From an uncultured Acetobacterium sp. (GTDB lineage Bacteria > Bacillota > Clostridia > Eubacteriales > Eubacteriaceae), in the NCBI RefSeq assembly GCF_963664135.1, contig NZ_OY760905.1, positions 2,568,736 through 2,632,735 on the forward strand: a stretch of DNA of 64,000 nt, written 5' to 3'. Below the pieces are notes generated by a model. The model was not told the origin of the DNA, made no database searches, and saw only the letters and a program-made list of their open reading frames with translations. Below are positions 7,981 through 16,682 of the stretch, one piece after another. Made by a program: the position numbers and the translations under genes. Numbering within the stretch: position 1 is the stretch's first letter; each line of letters begins with the position of its first letter.

Positions 7981-9354
7981 ATGAATCAGAACAAACGTCT
8001 TTTTAAAAAGAAAATTGCAATCATCATTTCAATAGCGTTATCCCTTTTTCTCCTGACGGTTTTTTTACTGATCATTGGGATGTTTATGAATAACCTCAAA
8101 CAGCAGGAGATGTTAAAAACCACCGATAAATTTATTAATTTTAAAAGTCAGGTGGAACATTTAGTTTTCACAAATAAAACCCTGATTCAGGGTTTTGAGG
8201 CTTATATCCTAATGAATCCAGAGCTGGATGAATCAGAAGCCTATAGCTATCTTAATAATCTCTTATTTAAAAATGAAAACCAAATCAGAAACATTGGAGT
8301 TTGTCAGGATACGACCATCATCTGGAATTATCCGAAGGAAGGAAATGCCGTAGCCATTGGCGTTGACCTGTCCACGGTTGAGAGTCAGAAAGAGCTGGTG
8401 CTTAAGGTTAAGAATGAACAGGTGCCAATCTTGCAGGGGCCAGTGGAACTGATTCAGGGAGGAACGGGTTTTATTATCCGTCTGCCCATCGTCAGAAAGG
8501 ACACCGGCTATTGGGGGCAGATCAGTATCGTTCTCAAAGGCGATAAAATCATTGAAGATATCAATGCCTATGCTGAAGAGGCTGGCTTAAATGTCGCCAT
8601 TTTTAATGATCAAAACAAGACGCTTCCTTTTTATGGCTCAATGAGTGCAGTTGGAGAATCATCATTAACCTTTAATATTGATCCGGACTTTATTGACTGG
8701 AAGGTTGTGGTATCGCCTAAAGACGGTTGGAAAAATAATCAGTTTGTTTTATGGTCTGCTATTTTTCTAGCCGTTCTAATTGCTACCGGAGCCGGTTTGC
8801 TAACGTTTAGAGCTTTAAAAACAAATTATCAATTGCGGATCATGTCAAGTCATGATTCCCTTACCGGTCTTTACAACCGTCATTATCTAAATGACTATCA
8901 GTCCATGGTTTTGGCTTCAGCTAAAAGAAATAATCGGCAGGTTGGGTTTATGAGTATGGACTTGAACCATTTCAAAAATATCAATGACACTTACGAGCAC
9001 AATGTTGGTGATCTGGTGCTCGCGGAAACGGCACGGGTGTTAAAACAGAGCACCCGGACAAACGAAGCAGCTTTTCGATTGGGCGGCGATGAGTTTCTGA
9101 TTATCATGCCAGATATAGAAGATCGGACGGTATTGCAGCAGGCCCGGGAACGGCTTTCAAACAGTTTTAAAAATGACTTTCATCTGGCTGATTATCCCGC
9201 TAAAATTGCGGTGAGTATTGGGACGGCATTGTTTCCAGAAGATGGTGATAATATTGATATACTACTTCAAATTGCTGATGAAGAGATGTATTCGGATAAA
9301 AAAGAACAGAAAATGAAGCAAGCTGAAAATCAATCGGGTCAGCCATCGCGATAA
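7981..9354 (+). CDS. membrane CHASE-sensor diguanylate cyclase (GGDEF)
   Basis: A 457-residue protein that should make cyclic di-GMP. TM1 is at about residues 10-32 and TM2 at about 265-285; between them is an extracytoplasmic domain resembling CHASE (with the F-I-I-R-L-P-I-V and Y-W-G-Q-I-S-I-V-L stretches). The C-terminal GGDEF domain has the intact signature R-L-G-G-D-E-F and the SHDSLTGLYNRHYL entry motif; I see no R-x-x-D inhibitory-site motif immediately before GGDEF. I choose ATG 7981, six bases after AGGAG, over an upstream GTG at 7945. It stands alone between two terminators. The sensed ligand is unknown. Confidence 0.85.
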   Translation: MNQNKRLFKKKIAIIISIALSLFLLTVFLLIIGMFMNNLKQQEMLKTTDKFINFKSQVEHLVFTNKTLIQGFEAYILMNPELDESEAYSYLNNLLFKNENQIRNIGVCQDTTIIWNYPKEGNAVAIGVDLSTVESQKELVLKVKNEQVPILQGPVELIQGGTGFIIRLPIVRKDTGYWGQISIVLKGDKIIEDINAYAEEAGLNVAIFNDQNKTLPFYGSMSAVGESSLTFNIDPDFIDWKVVVSPKDGWKNNQFVLWSAIFLAVLIATGAGLLTFRALKTNYQLRIMSSHDSLTGLYNRHYLNDYQSMVLASAKRNNRQVGFMSMDLNHFKNINDTYEHNVGDLVLAETARVLKQSTRTNEAAFRLGGDEFLIIMPDIEDRTVLQQARERLSNSFKNDFHLADYPAKIAVSIGTALFPEDGDNIDILLQIADEEMYSDKKEQKMKQAENQSGQPSR

Positions 9355-9433
9355 CTTGTCAATCGGGTGATATTATGATAATATGGATGACTCGTACCCC
9401 GGTAAAAACCAATTATGAATGGAGAATAATAAA

Positions 9434-9775
9434 ATGGAACAATTGCCAAATTGCCCAAAATGCAATTCAGAATATACCTATGAAGACGGCGAGCTGTTGA
9501 TCTGCCCAGAATGCGCCCATGAATGGACAGTAGACGCAGCAAACGAAAACAGCGGCGATGAAAAGATCGTCAAAGATTCAAATGGAAATGTATTAACGAA
9601 TGGTGATACGGTTATTTTAATCAAAGACTTGAAAGTTAAAGGCAGTTCCCAGGATCTAAAAAAGGGAACTAAGGTAAAAAATATCCGTCTGGTTGATGGC
9701 GATCATAATATTGACTGTAAAATTGATGGTTTTGGAGCGATGTCCTTAAAATTGGAGTTTGTTAAAAAGGCATAA
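9434..9775 (+). CDS. PhnA/YjdM-like zinc-ribbon protein
   Basis: A 113-residue protein with an N-terminal zinc ribbon ([12 protein letters not shown], then C-P-E-C-A-H-E-W) and a C-terminal beta-barrel domain ([15 protein letters not shown], then D-L-K-V-K-G-S). This is the architecture of the PhnA-like family (E. coli YjdM), which despite the name is not a proven phosphonate enzyme. GGAG lies nine bases before ATG 9434; an ATG at 9419 overlaps that site and is less likely. Monocistronic, followed by a strong terminator. Confidence 0.85.
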   Translation: MEQLPNCPKCNSEYTYEDGELLICPECAHEWTVDAANENSGDEKIVKDSNGNVLTNGDTVILIKDLKVKGSSQDLKKGTKVKNIRLVDGDHNIDCKIDGFGAMSLKLEFVKKA

Positions 9776-9851
9776 AGTCCTGAAACAAAAAGCAATAATA
9801 GATTGACTGATTTTCATAAGATGTAAATAACTCAATAATGAATAGACGGAA

Positions 9852-9897
9852 AGCCCACTGATTTTCACGAAATGAAAATCAGGGGGCTGTTTTTTTT
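9852..9897 (+). terminator. intrinsic terminator
   Basis: Arms 9852-9867 (AGCCC..TGATTTTCA) and 9873-9888 pair around a 5-base loop and are followed by eight T. It ends the PhnA-like unit. Confidence 0.85.
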
Positions 9898-9922
9898 GAA
9901 AACGTCCATCATAAAAAAGAAA

Positions 9923-9954
9923 TTGTCTTAGAGTGAACTACCAAGTGTTAAGCT
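9923..9954 (+). promoter_or_regulatory. candidate MerR-type promoter (20-bp spacer) upstream of MATE gene
   Basis: TTGTCT and TAAGCT are separated by 20 bp. The spacer reads TAGAGTGAACTACCA, clearly related to the TGGAGT...ACTCCA operators at 11452, 13154 and 14494. Overlong spacers with an internal dyad are the mark of promoters activated by MerR-family regulators. The match is weaker than at the other sites. Confidence 0.45.
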
Positions 9955-10078
9955 TAATATATAAATCAGTCAAACAATCGTTGAAGCAGAAAAGGCTTCT
10001 AACCGATGGAAGTTAGACTACTTTAGAATTATAAAACAGAGCGTAGTGTTGTAGCAGAAAAGAAGGCAAGAATTAAAA

Positions 10079-11443
10079 TTGGAAAAAACAGCAGTATTAA
10101 AGATCAGAAAGTCAGAGTTGAGTCAGCATTTATTTACCAACAGGGATTTGTCTAAGTTATTTATCCCTTTAGTCATTGAGCAGTTTTTAGAATATTCGGT
10201 GGGACTAACCGCTTCCATCCTGGTGGCTCATGTCGGTGAGGCAGCAGCCTCCGGAGTATCCCTGGTAGAATTCGTAATGGCATTGCTGATCAGTATCTTT
10301 GCGGCATTAGCAACCGGTGGTGCCGTGATTGCCGGACAATATCTGGGCAGTCAACAGACTAAAGCGGCCAATCAGCTGGTGTGGTTTGCCGGGGTCACCT
10401 CGGTTAGCATCTTGGTGTTGATTTATCTGTTTCGGACAGCCATTCTGCATGGACTGTTTGGTCAGATTTCCAATGAGGTTTATGGTCATGCCAGTAGCTA
10501 TTTATTAATTGTTGCCGCATCGATTCCTTTTCTGGGCATATATAACGCCACGGCAGCTGTCTTTCGAACCATGGGAAATTCTAAATTACCGATGAAAATC
10601 ATGCTGGTGATGAATATCATTAATGTTTTCATTACAGCATTATTAATCTTTGGTTTCCACATGGGAACCGCCGGTGTTGCCATCCCCACGCTGGTTTCCC
10701 GGGTGGGCGCAGCGCTGCTGATTATTGGCTTTGCCTTTAATCAAGGAAATGTTCTCTATCTGAAAAAAACACTGCGGTTCAAATTTGATGGGTCGATGAT
10801 CAAACGGATTCTGAAAATTGGATTACCCTCAGGGTTTGAAAATGGCATGTTTTATTTTGGGCGGTTGATCATTCTAAGTCTGGTTTCCGCCTTTGGGACA
10901 GCAGCGATTGCGGCCAATTCGGTGGGCGGTACCATTGTGATGTTTGAGGTGCTGCCAGGTATGGCAGTGGGTCTTGGCTTGACGGTTGTCATATCCCACT
11001 GTGTCGGATTAGGTGATTACGAGCAGGCTAGGTATTACACCAAGAAAATCACCAGGGCGCTTTATGTGGCACAGATTATCAGTTCTGCGGTGGTGCTGGT
11101 ACTGCTGCCAGTGATTCTCAAAATTTATGCCCTTTCACCAGAAGCCACCCAGGGGACAATCGAAATTGTCTGGGGTCATGCCATCATGATGATTCTGATC
11201 TGGCCGCAGGCATATTCGTTACCAGTTACTTTTCGGGCCGCCGGAGATGCCAAGTTTCCAATGATCATCAGCATTCTGTCGATGGTCTTCTGCCGGATAT
11301 TTTTGGCCTATGTGTTTAGTATTTATTTCAATTTGGGAATGATTGGAACCTGGGCGGCCATGTTTGTGGACTGGATTGTCAAAGCCATCATTTTTGTCTG
11401 GCGATATTTTACCGGAAAATGGACAGAATACCGGGCAATTTAA
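10079..11443 (+). CDS. MATE family multidrug/cation efflux transporter
   Basis: A 454-residue polytopic membrane protein with about 12 hydrophobic segments and the internal two-fold repeat of MATE transporters. It probably exports an organic cation or drug using a Na+ or H+ gradient. The start is TTG at 10079 with AAGAAGG about 12 bases upstream, a rather long spacing. It is the first gene of the redox-enzyme region, and a MerR-type promoter-like site lies about 125 bases upstream, so it may belong to the same regulon as the AKR genes that follow. Confidence 0.85.
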   Translation: MEKTAVLKIRKSELSQHLFTNRDLSKLFIPLVIEQFLEYSVGLTASILVAHVGEAAASGVSLVEFVMALLISIFAALATGGAVIAGQYLGSQQTKAANQLVWFAGVTSVSILVLIYLFRTAILHGLFGQISNEVYGHASSYLLIVAASIPFLGIYNATAAVFRTMGNSKLPMKIMLVMNIINVFITALLIFGFHMGTAGVAIPTLVSRVGAALLIIGFAFNQGNVLYLKKTLRFKFDGSMIKRILKIGLPSGFENGMFYFGRLIILSLVSAFGTAAIAANSVGGTIVMFEVLPGMAVGLGLTVVISHCVGLGDYEQARYYTKKITRALYVAQIISSAVVLVLLPVILKIYALSPEATQGTIEIVWGHAIMMILIWPQAYSLPVTFRAAGDAKFPMIISILSMVFCRIFLAYVFSIYFNLGMIGTWAAMFVDWIVKAIIFVWRYFTGKWTEYRAI

Positions 11444-11451
11444 AAAAAGTC

Positions 11452-11482
11452 TTGACTTGGAGTCCACTCCAGATGATAAGGT
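11452..11482 (+). promoter_or_regulatory. MerR-type promoter with TGGAGT/ACTCCA operator
   Basis: TTGACT (11452-11457) and TAAGGT (11477-11482) are 19 bp apart. The spacer contains a perfect dyad, TGGAGT-CC-ACTCCA (11458-11471). It drives the AKR gene at 11529 and its merR partner at 12691. The 19-bp spacer is too long for unaided RNA polymerase and fits DNA-twisting activation by a MerR regulator. Confidence 0.8.
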
Positions 11483-11528
11483 GGAGTAGCAAATAAATGA
11501 CGAAGAAAGTCACAAGGAGAAAATAGAT

Positions 11529-12663
11529 ATGATACAGAAAAAACTAGGGTTTGGATTTATGCGCTTACCGGTAACCAATCCGGAAGATTCAACCAGCGTG
11601 GATATGGAGCAGCTGAATAAAATGGTTGATACCTTTTTAGAAAGAGGCTTTACCTATTTTGACACCGCATATATGTATCACAACTTTAAAAGTGAAATTG
11701 CGTTAAGAGAGGCATTGGTAAAACGATATCCAAGAGATTCATTTACAGTGGCGACCAAACTGCCGACGATGTTTTTAAAAAAGAAAGAAGATCAGGAGCG
11801 CATTTTTAATGAACAGCTGGAAAAATGCGGGGTTGATTATTTTGACTATTACCTGTTGCACAACCTGGGCGTTACCCATTATGAAATTGCCAAAAATATG
11901 GACAGTTTTGCCTTTATCCAGCAGAAAAAAGAGGCCGGAAAAATCAGAAATATCGGTTTTTCCTACCATGATCATGCCGATTTATTGGATGAAATCCTAA
12001 CTGCCCATCCGGAAGTCGATTTTGTCCAGCTGCAGTTAAATTACATGGATTGGAATAATGACAGCATCCAGTCCGCAAAATGCTATGATGTTGCCGTCAA
12101 ACATGGTAAAAAGGTGATCGTCATGGAACCCATCAAAGGCGGAACCCTGGCGACCATCCCCGCCAAAGCGGAAGCAGCATTAAAAGACTATCATCCGGAT
12201 ATGTCTGTTGCCTCCTGGGCGGTTCGCTATGCCGCCAGCCTGGAAGATGTGATGATCGTCTTAAGCGGGATGTCAAGTCAGGAGCAATTGCTCGATAACA
12301 CCGACTACATGGAGGATTTTAAGCCTTTTATTATAGCCGAATATGATATTATCGATAATGTCATCAACATCATCAATGAGGCCATCGCCATTCCCTGTAC
12401 GGCCTGTCAGTACTGTGTTGATGGATGCCCGAAAAACATTGCGATTCCCAAGTATTTTGCGCTTTATAATGCTGAAAAACAGTCAGTACCACAGATGTTT
12501 TCAGCTCAACGGGTTTACTATGATAATTTATATCAAAACCTATGGCAAGGCTTCAGACTGTATCGAATGTGGAAAATGCGAGGAAAGCTGTCCCCAGCAC
12601 ATTGAGATCATCAAAGGACTGAAAGATGTGGCTGAAGTATTTGAAGCCCCATTGAATTTCTAA
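11529..12663 (+). pseudogene. ferredoxin-type aldo/keto reductase, frameshifted before the last Fe-S motif
   Basis: The frame from 11529 encodes 358 residues: an AKR barrel with YFDTAYMYH (catalytic Asp and Tyr), ATKLP (Lys) and LLHN (His), then the first ferredoxin-like cysteine group [12 protein letters not shown]. The second cysteine group, [17 protein letters not shown], continues in another frame to a stop at 12663; a one-base shift near 12535-12545 would join them, as in the intact paralog at 13272. So the gene is either recently broken or carries a sequencing error. The intact product would be an NAD(P)H- or ferredoxin-linked carbonyl reductase with two 4Fe-4S clusters. It is followed 27 bases later by merR. 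Confidence 0.75.
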
Positions 12664-12690
12664 TATAAAAATTAACCGAGGTGGATTTTC

Positions 12691-13068
12691 ATGACCATAA
12701 CAGAAGTAAGTAAAAAATATGATATTTCCCAAGATACCCTGCGTTATTATGAGCGGATCGGACTAATTCCGGCAGTCAATCGAACCAAAGGCGGGATGCG
12801 GGACTATACCGAAGAATCCTGCGGCTGGATTGAGCTGGCAAAATGCATGCGTTCGGCCGGGATTCCTATCGAGGCCCTGATTGAATACTGCGCTCTGACC
12901 CAGCAGGGGGATCAGACCATTGTCGCCAGAAAAGAGCTGCTGGTTGAGGAACGAACCAAGCTGGTGGAAAAAATGGAAGACATGAAAAAGACCCTCGATA
13001 AACTTAATTACAAGATTGACATCTACGAAAAAGCCGAAGTGACCGGGGTTTTGTCCTGGAAGAAGTAG
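12691..13068 (+). CDS. MerR family transcriptional regulator
   Basis: A 125-residue MerR-type activator. The winged HTH is at residues 1-70 (SKKYDISQDTLRYYERIGLI, then P-A-V-N-R-T-K-G-G-M-R-D-Y), followed by a coiled coil with a heptad-like pattern (VEERTKLVEKMEDMKKTLDK). There is no metal-binding cysteine pair as in MerR/CueR, so it fits the small-molecule or redox branch that often regulates AKR genes. It is co-directional with the AKR at 11529 and ends at a terminator (13101). It likely acts on the TGGAGT/ACTCCA promoters at 9923, 11452, 13154 and 14494. Confidence 0.9.
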   Translation: MTITEVSKKYDISQDTLRYYERIGLIPAVNRTKGGMRDYTEESCGWIELAKCMRSAGIPIEALIEYCALTQQGDQTIVARKELLVEERTKLVEKMEDMKKTLDKLNYKIDIYEKAEVTGVLSWKK

Positions 13069-13100
13069 TACCAAAGTTTAACTGAATCAAATGAGTCACT

Positions 13101-13136
13101 AAAATCTCCGTACCTTAAGCGTATGGAGATTTTTTT
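13101..13136 (+). terminator. intrinsic terminator (ATCTCCGTAC family)
   Basis: Arms AAAATCTCCGTAC (13101-13113) and GTATGGAGATTTT (13121-13133) are followed by T. Nearly the same hairpin recurs at 14437, after the next AKR gene. Confidence 0.8.
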
Positions 13137-13153
13137 GAAAAAATTTAAAAATA

Positions 13154-13184
13154 TTGACTTGGTGTAAAGTCCAGATGGTAGTAT
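13154..13184 (+). promoter_or_regulatory. MerR-type promoter upstream of AKR gene
   Basis: TTGACT (13154-13159) and TAGTAT (13179-13184) are 19 bp apart; the spacer TGGTGTAAAGTCCA (13160-13173) is a partial dyad at the same position as in the sites at 11452 and 14494. The region downstream to the -10 box (CCAGATGG) is shared with 14494. Confidence 0.75.
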
Positions 13185-13271
13185 AGTAAGAGTAGATAAA
13201 TAATCCATTATAAATTAATTTGACTAAACAGTCTGTCACAGATTGTTTAAATCTAAAATTAGGGAGAATGA

Positions 13272-14426
13272 ATGATGTTGTATCGAAAATTCGGAAAAAC
13301 AAATGAAGAGGTTTCGGTTCTGGGGTTTGGTTGTATGCGCTTGCCGGTTATCGACGGGGATCAATCCAATATCGATGATGAGAAAGCCATTGAAATGATC
13401 CGCTACGCCATTGACCATGGCGTGAATTATATTGACACGGCTTATCCTTATCACGGCACCGGTTTTGACAAAGGGGGCGAGAGTGAACCTTTTGTGGCCC
13501 GAGCATTGAAGGACGGCTATCGCGAACAGGTTAAAATCGCCACCAAGCTACCGTCATGGCTGATTCAGTCTCGGGCGGATATGGAGCGTTTACTGGATGA
13601 ACAGCTCAAACGGCTGGAAACGGATGTCATTGATTTTTACCTGGTACATGGACTCAACAGAGGTTTCTGGCAAAACCTGAAAAACCTAGGCGTCGGTGAA
13701 TTTCTGGATCAGGCCATCAAAGACGGTAAAATCAAACATGCGGGTTTCTCGTTTCATGATGACTTTGATTTATTTGTTGAAATTGTCGATGCTTATGATT
13801 GGTCTTTTTGTCAAATCCAATACAATTATCTGGATGAAAACTATCAGGCCGGCACAAAAGGCCTGGAATATGCAGCCGGCAAAGGACTGGGAATAACCAT
13901 TATGGAACCAATCAGAGGCGGTGCGCTGGCTGATAAATTGCCTCAAGAAGTGTTAGCGGCCTGGGACCAAGCACCAATCAAAAGAACCCCGGCTCAATGG
14001 GCGCTGCGGTGGGTTATGAATCATCCCGAGGTTTCCGTGGTGCTCAGCGGCATGACGACGATGGATCAGGTGGTCGATAATATCAATACCGCCAATGAAG
14101 GTGCGGCCAATTCCTTAACCAACGAAGAACTGGGGTTAGTGGATTTTGCCAAGAAAACGATCAAAGAAAAGATGAAAGTCAACTGTACCGGCTGCCGATA
14201 TTGTATGCCATGTCCATCAGGAGTCGATATCCCAGGCCATTTTGCCCTTTATAATAATGCCTATCTATTTGATATGCTCCCCAGAGCCAAAGGTCAATAT
14301 GGGATGATGTTTCCACAAGATGCTAAAGCCTCAAATTGTGTTGAATGTGGAAAATGCGAAGAACATTGTCCGCAGAATATTGCCATTATCGAGAAATTGA
14401 AAAATGTCAGAGCAGCCTTAGAATAA
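13272..14426 (+). CDS. ferredoxin-type aldo/keto reductase with C-terminal 4Fe-4S domain
   Basis: A 384-residue protein. Residues 1-290 form an AKR barrel with MLYRKFGKTNEEVSVLGFG, YIDTAYPYHG (Asp, Tyr), IATKLP (Lys) and LVHGL (His), so the AKR tetrad is intact. The C-terminus is ferredoxin-like with CTGCRYCMPCPSGVDIP and NCVECGKCEEHCPQNI, giving two cysteine groups. Members of this family are putative oxidoreductases linking a carbonyl substrate to ferredoxin or NAD(P)H; the substrate is not known. ATG 13272 and 13275 are both possible. The gene stands alone between a MerR-type promoter (13154) and a terminator (14437). Confidence 0.88.
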   Translation: MMLYRKFGKTNEEVSVLGFGCMRLPVIDGDQSNIDDEKAIEMIRYAIDHGVNYIDTAYPYHGTGFDKGGESEPFVARALKDGYREQVKIATKLPSWLIQSRADMERLLDEQLKRLETDVIDFYLVHGLNRGFWQNLKNLGVGEFLDQAIKDGKIKHAGFSFHDDFDLFVEIVDAYDWSFCQIQYNYLDENYQAGTKGLEYAAGKGLGITIMEPIRGGALADKLPQEVLAAWDQAPIKRTPAQWALRWVMNHPEVSVVLSGMTTMDQVVDNINTANEGAANSLTNEELGLVDFAKKTIKEKMKVNCTGCRYCMPCPSGVDIPGHFALYNNAYLFDMLPRAKGQYGMMFPQDAKASNCVECGKCEEHCPQNIAIIEKLKNVRAALE

Positions 14427-14436
14427 AGTTGATGCT

Positions 14437-14474
14437 AAAAAATCTCCGTACCTTAAATGGACGGAGATTTTTTT
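14437..14474 (+). terminator. intrinsic terminator, second copy of the ATCTCCGT hairpin
   Basis: Arms AAAAAATCTCCGT (14437-14449) and ACGGAGATTTTTTT (14461-14474). It shares stem and loop sequence with the terminator at 13101; both are followed closely by a MerR-type promoter, so terminator plus promoter has been copied as a cassette. Confidence 0.8.
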
Positions 14475-14493
14475 AAGAAATAAATAAAGGGTA

Positions 14494-14524
14494 TTGACTT
14501 GGAGCGAACTCCAGATGGTACAGT
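14494..14524 (+). promoter_or_regulatory. MerR-type promoter upstream of larB-larC
   Basis: TTGACT (14494-14499) and TACAGT (14519-14524) are 19 bp apart with the dyad TGGAG-CGAA-CTCCA inside. It should drive larB, larC and the AKR-like gene at 16683 as one transcript. Confidence 0.78.
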
Positions 14525-14566
14525 TAATAGTATCAAAGCGATACACTCGTTAAACCAGAGGTGGAA

Positions 14567-15313
14567 ATGGAAACACAGGAAATATTAAAAAAAGTAAAAA
14601 CGGGAGAAATCTCTGTGGAGGAAGCAGAGCTTTTTTTTCGCCGACAGCCCTTTGAAGAAATGGGTTATGCCAAACTGGATACGCATCGAAAGATGCGGTC
14701 CGGCTTTGCCGAGGTGATCTTTTGCAGCGGCAAGGCAGATGCGCATTTGCTGAATATATTTGGAAAGCTTTATGAAGAAGATGGAGAGGTGATGGGAACC
14801 CAGGCCTCACATCATCAATATGAAATGATCAAAGCAGCTTATCCGGAGGTTGCGTACGACGAAATCTCCCGGATTATCAAAATCGAAAAACCGGGCAAGA
14901 AACGGGTCGGAAAAATTGCCGTCTGCTCAGCGGGTACTGCCGATATTCCGGTGGCCGAAGAGGCCGCTCAGACGGCTGAGTATTTTGGCTCTCATGTGGA
15001 ACGACTTTATGATGTTGGCGTTGCCGGGATTCACCGGATTCTTTCCCAATTGGATGTGATCCAGAGTGCCAACTGTGTGATTGCCGTGGCTGGGATGGAA
15101 GGGGCCTTGGCTAGTGTCATTGGCGGATTGGTCGACAAGCCGGTCATCGGGGTGCCCACCTCGGTTGGCTATGGTGCCAGCCTTGGTGGTATTTCAGCGT
15201 TGCTGACGATGATCAATTCCTGTGCCAACGGAATCTCGGTGGTTAACATCGACAATGGCTATGGTGCTGGCTACACGGCCACCCAGATTAACCGTTTGGG
15301 GGTGCGATCATGA
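14567..15313 (+). CDS. larB: LarB, nickel-pincer cofactor biosynthesis (pyridinium-3,5-biscarboxylate mononucleotide synthase)
   Basis: A 248-residue LarB protein. In the Lactobacillus Lar pathway LarB carboxylates and hydrolyses nicotinic acid adenine dinucleotide, the first step towards the nickel-pincer nucleotide cofactor. Features are the N-terminal helix pair (EILKKVKTGEISVEEAE), then the PurE-like domain with CSAGTADIPVAEEAA, YDVGVAGIHR, VAGMEGALASVIGGL and GVPTSVGYGASLGG. I prefer ATG 14567, five bases after GAGG, to the GTG at 14561 that overlaps it. Its stop overlaps the larC start by four bases. larE, needed for sulfur insertion, is not in this window. Confidence 0.92.
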   Translation: METQEILKKVKTGEISVEEAELFFRRQPFEEMGYAKLDTHRKMRSGFAEVIFCSGKADAHLLNIFGKLYEEDGEVMGTQASHHQYEMIKAAYPEVAYDEISRIIKIEKPGKKRVGKIAVCSAGTADIPVAEEAAQTAEYFGSHVERLYDVGVAGIHRILSQLDVIQSANCVIAVAGMEGALASVIGGLVDKPVIGVPTSVGYGASLGGISALLTMINSCANGISVVNIDNGYGAGYTATQINRLGVRS

Positions 15314-16665
15314 GCCAGACCTTATACCTGGAATGTTACTCGGGCATCAGTGGTGATATGACGGTGGCGGCGCTGCTCGATCTGGGGGCCGATCAGCGAG
15401 TGTTGGACAGTGCCCTGAAAAGCCTGCCGATCACCGGGTTTGAGACCATCATCAGCCGGGTGAAAAAGGCGGGGCTGGATGTCTGTGATTTTCAGGTCAT
15501 TCTGGATCACGACAACCATGACCATGATATGACCTATCTCCATGGTGATCATCACCACCATCATGGCGATGAACAGGGCTATTCTGATAATGTTTCGGAA
15601 CTGACGCATCACCATGACCATCAGGAAAAAAAGAGTCATTCACATGCTAATCGGGGCCTGTCGGAAATTGTCGAAATCATCAACCAGGCTCAGCTCACCG
15701 ATCACGCCAAGGAGCTGGCCATTCGGATCTTTTCAATTATTGCCGACGCCGAAGCTAAAGCCCATGGGGTCGGGCGGGAGCGGGTGCATTTTCACGAGGT
15801 GGGCGCGGTGGACTCGATTGTGGATATTGTGGCAGTGGCTGTCTGTCTGGACAATCTGGACATCCGGGAGGTGATTGTGCCGGAAGTTTATGAAGGCCGG
15901 GGCTTTGTCCGCTGTCAGCATGGCACCATCCCCATTCCTGTACCGACCGTGACCCATATCGCCGCCAGTCATCAGTTGAATTTACATATTACCAGTACGG
16001 TCGGGGAGCTGATTACCCCAACCGGGGCGGCGATTGTAGCGGCCATTAAAACCAGCGATCAGTTGCCCAAGCAGTTTGCTATTGAAAAAACTGGCATCGG
16101 CGCCGGCAAACGAACCTACGACCGGCCCAGCCTGCTGCGGGCGATGCTGATCACTGATAAAACAAAAAAACAGGACGGTATTTATAAGTTGGAAACCAAC
16201 ATTGATGACTGCGGCGGTGAAATTCTGGGCTTTGTCATGGAGCGGCTGTTTGAAGCTGGTGCAAGAGATGTCCATTATATCCCGGTTTATATGAAGAAAA
16301 ACCGGCCCGCCTATCTGCTCAATGTGATCTGTACCAAAGCCGATATTGAAACCTTGGAACAGATTATTTTTGAGGAAACTACCACCATCGGAATCAGACG
16401 GATTCAGATGGAAAGCATCGGCTTAAAGCGAACCATCAAAAGCATTCCCACCAGTCTGGGGGAAGCCCAGGTCAAGGTTTGCGAGCTGGAATCCGGCAAA
16501 CGGATTTATCCCGAATATGCCAGTGTGGTTGAACTTTGCGAAAAAAACAAAATGGCTTATCAGGATGCCTACCATATCATCAAAAAAGAGTGTGAAGCGA
16601 CTGAAGGAATAGGAGAACTCAAACTAGTTGAACTCAATCAGTTTGAGTTGCCATTATCCTCGTGA
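15310..16665 (+). CDS. larC: LarC, nickel insertion protein for the nickel-pincer cofactor
   Basis: A 451-residue LarC protein (pyridinium-3,5-bisthiocarboxylate mononucleotide nickel chelatase). It has the N-terminal CYSGISGDMTVAALLDLGA motif, a His-rich loop at about residues 70-115 (runs such as HGDHHHHHGDE and HHHDHQEK) that probably binds nickel, HFHEVGAVDSIVDIV, TPTGAAI and the C-terminal ETNIDD and ETTTIGIR motifs. It reads as a single frame, unlike the larC of Lactobacillus plantarum, which is split into two frames joined by programmed frameshifting. It is coupled to larB by a 4-base overlap and to the AKR-like gene downstream. Confidence 0.93.
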   Translation: MSQTLYLECYSGISGDMTVAALLDLGADQRVLDSALKSLPITGFETIISRVKKAGLDVCDFQVILDHDNHDHDMTYLHGDHHHHHGDEQGYSDNVSELTHHHDHQEKKSHSHANRGLSEIVEIINQAQLTDHAKELAIRIFSIIADAEAKAHGVGRERVHFHEVGAVDSIVDIVAVAVCLDNLDIREVIVPEVYEGRGFVRCQHGTIPIPVPTVTHIAASHQLNLHITSTVGELITPTGAAIVAAIKTSDQLPKQFAIEKTGIGAGKRTYDRPSLLRAMLITDKTKKQDGIYKLETNIDDCGGEILGFVMERLFEAGARDVHYIPVYMKKNRPAYLLNVICTKADIETLEQIIFEETTTIGIRRIQMESIGLKRTIKSIPTSLGEAQVKVCELESGKRIYPEYASVVELCEKNKMAYQDAYHIIKKECEATEGIGELKLVELNQFELPLSS

Positions 16666-16682
16666 CGAAGGGAGAATATTTA

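Noticed and set aside
15540-15650. CAT/CAC-rich stretch as a tandem DNA repeat
   Set aside because: It is the codons of the histidine-rich loop of larC, with no regular period.
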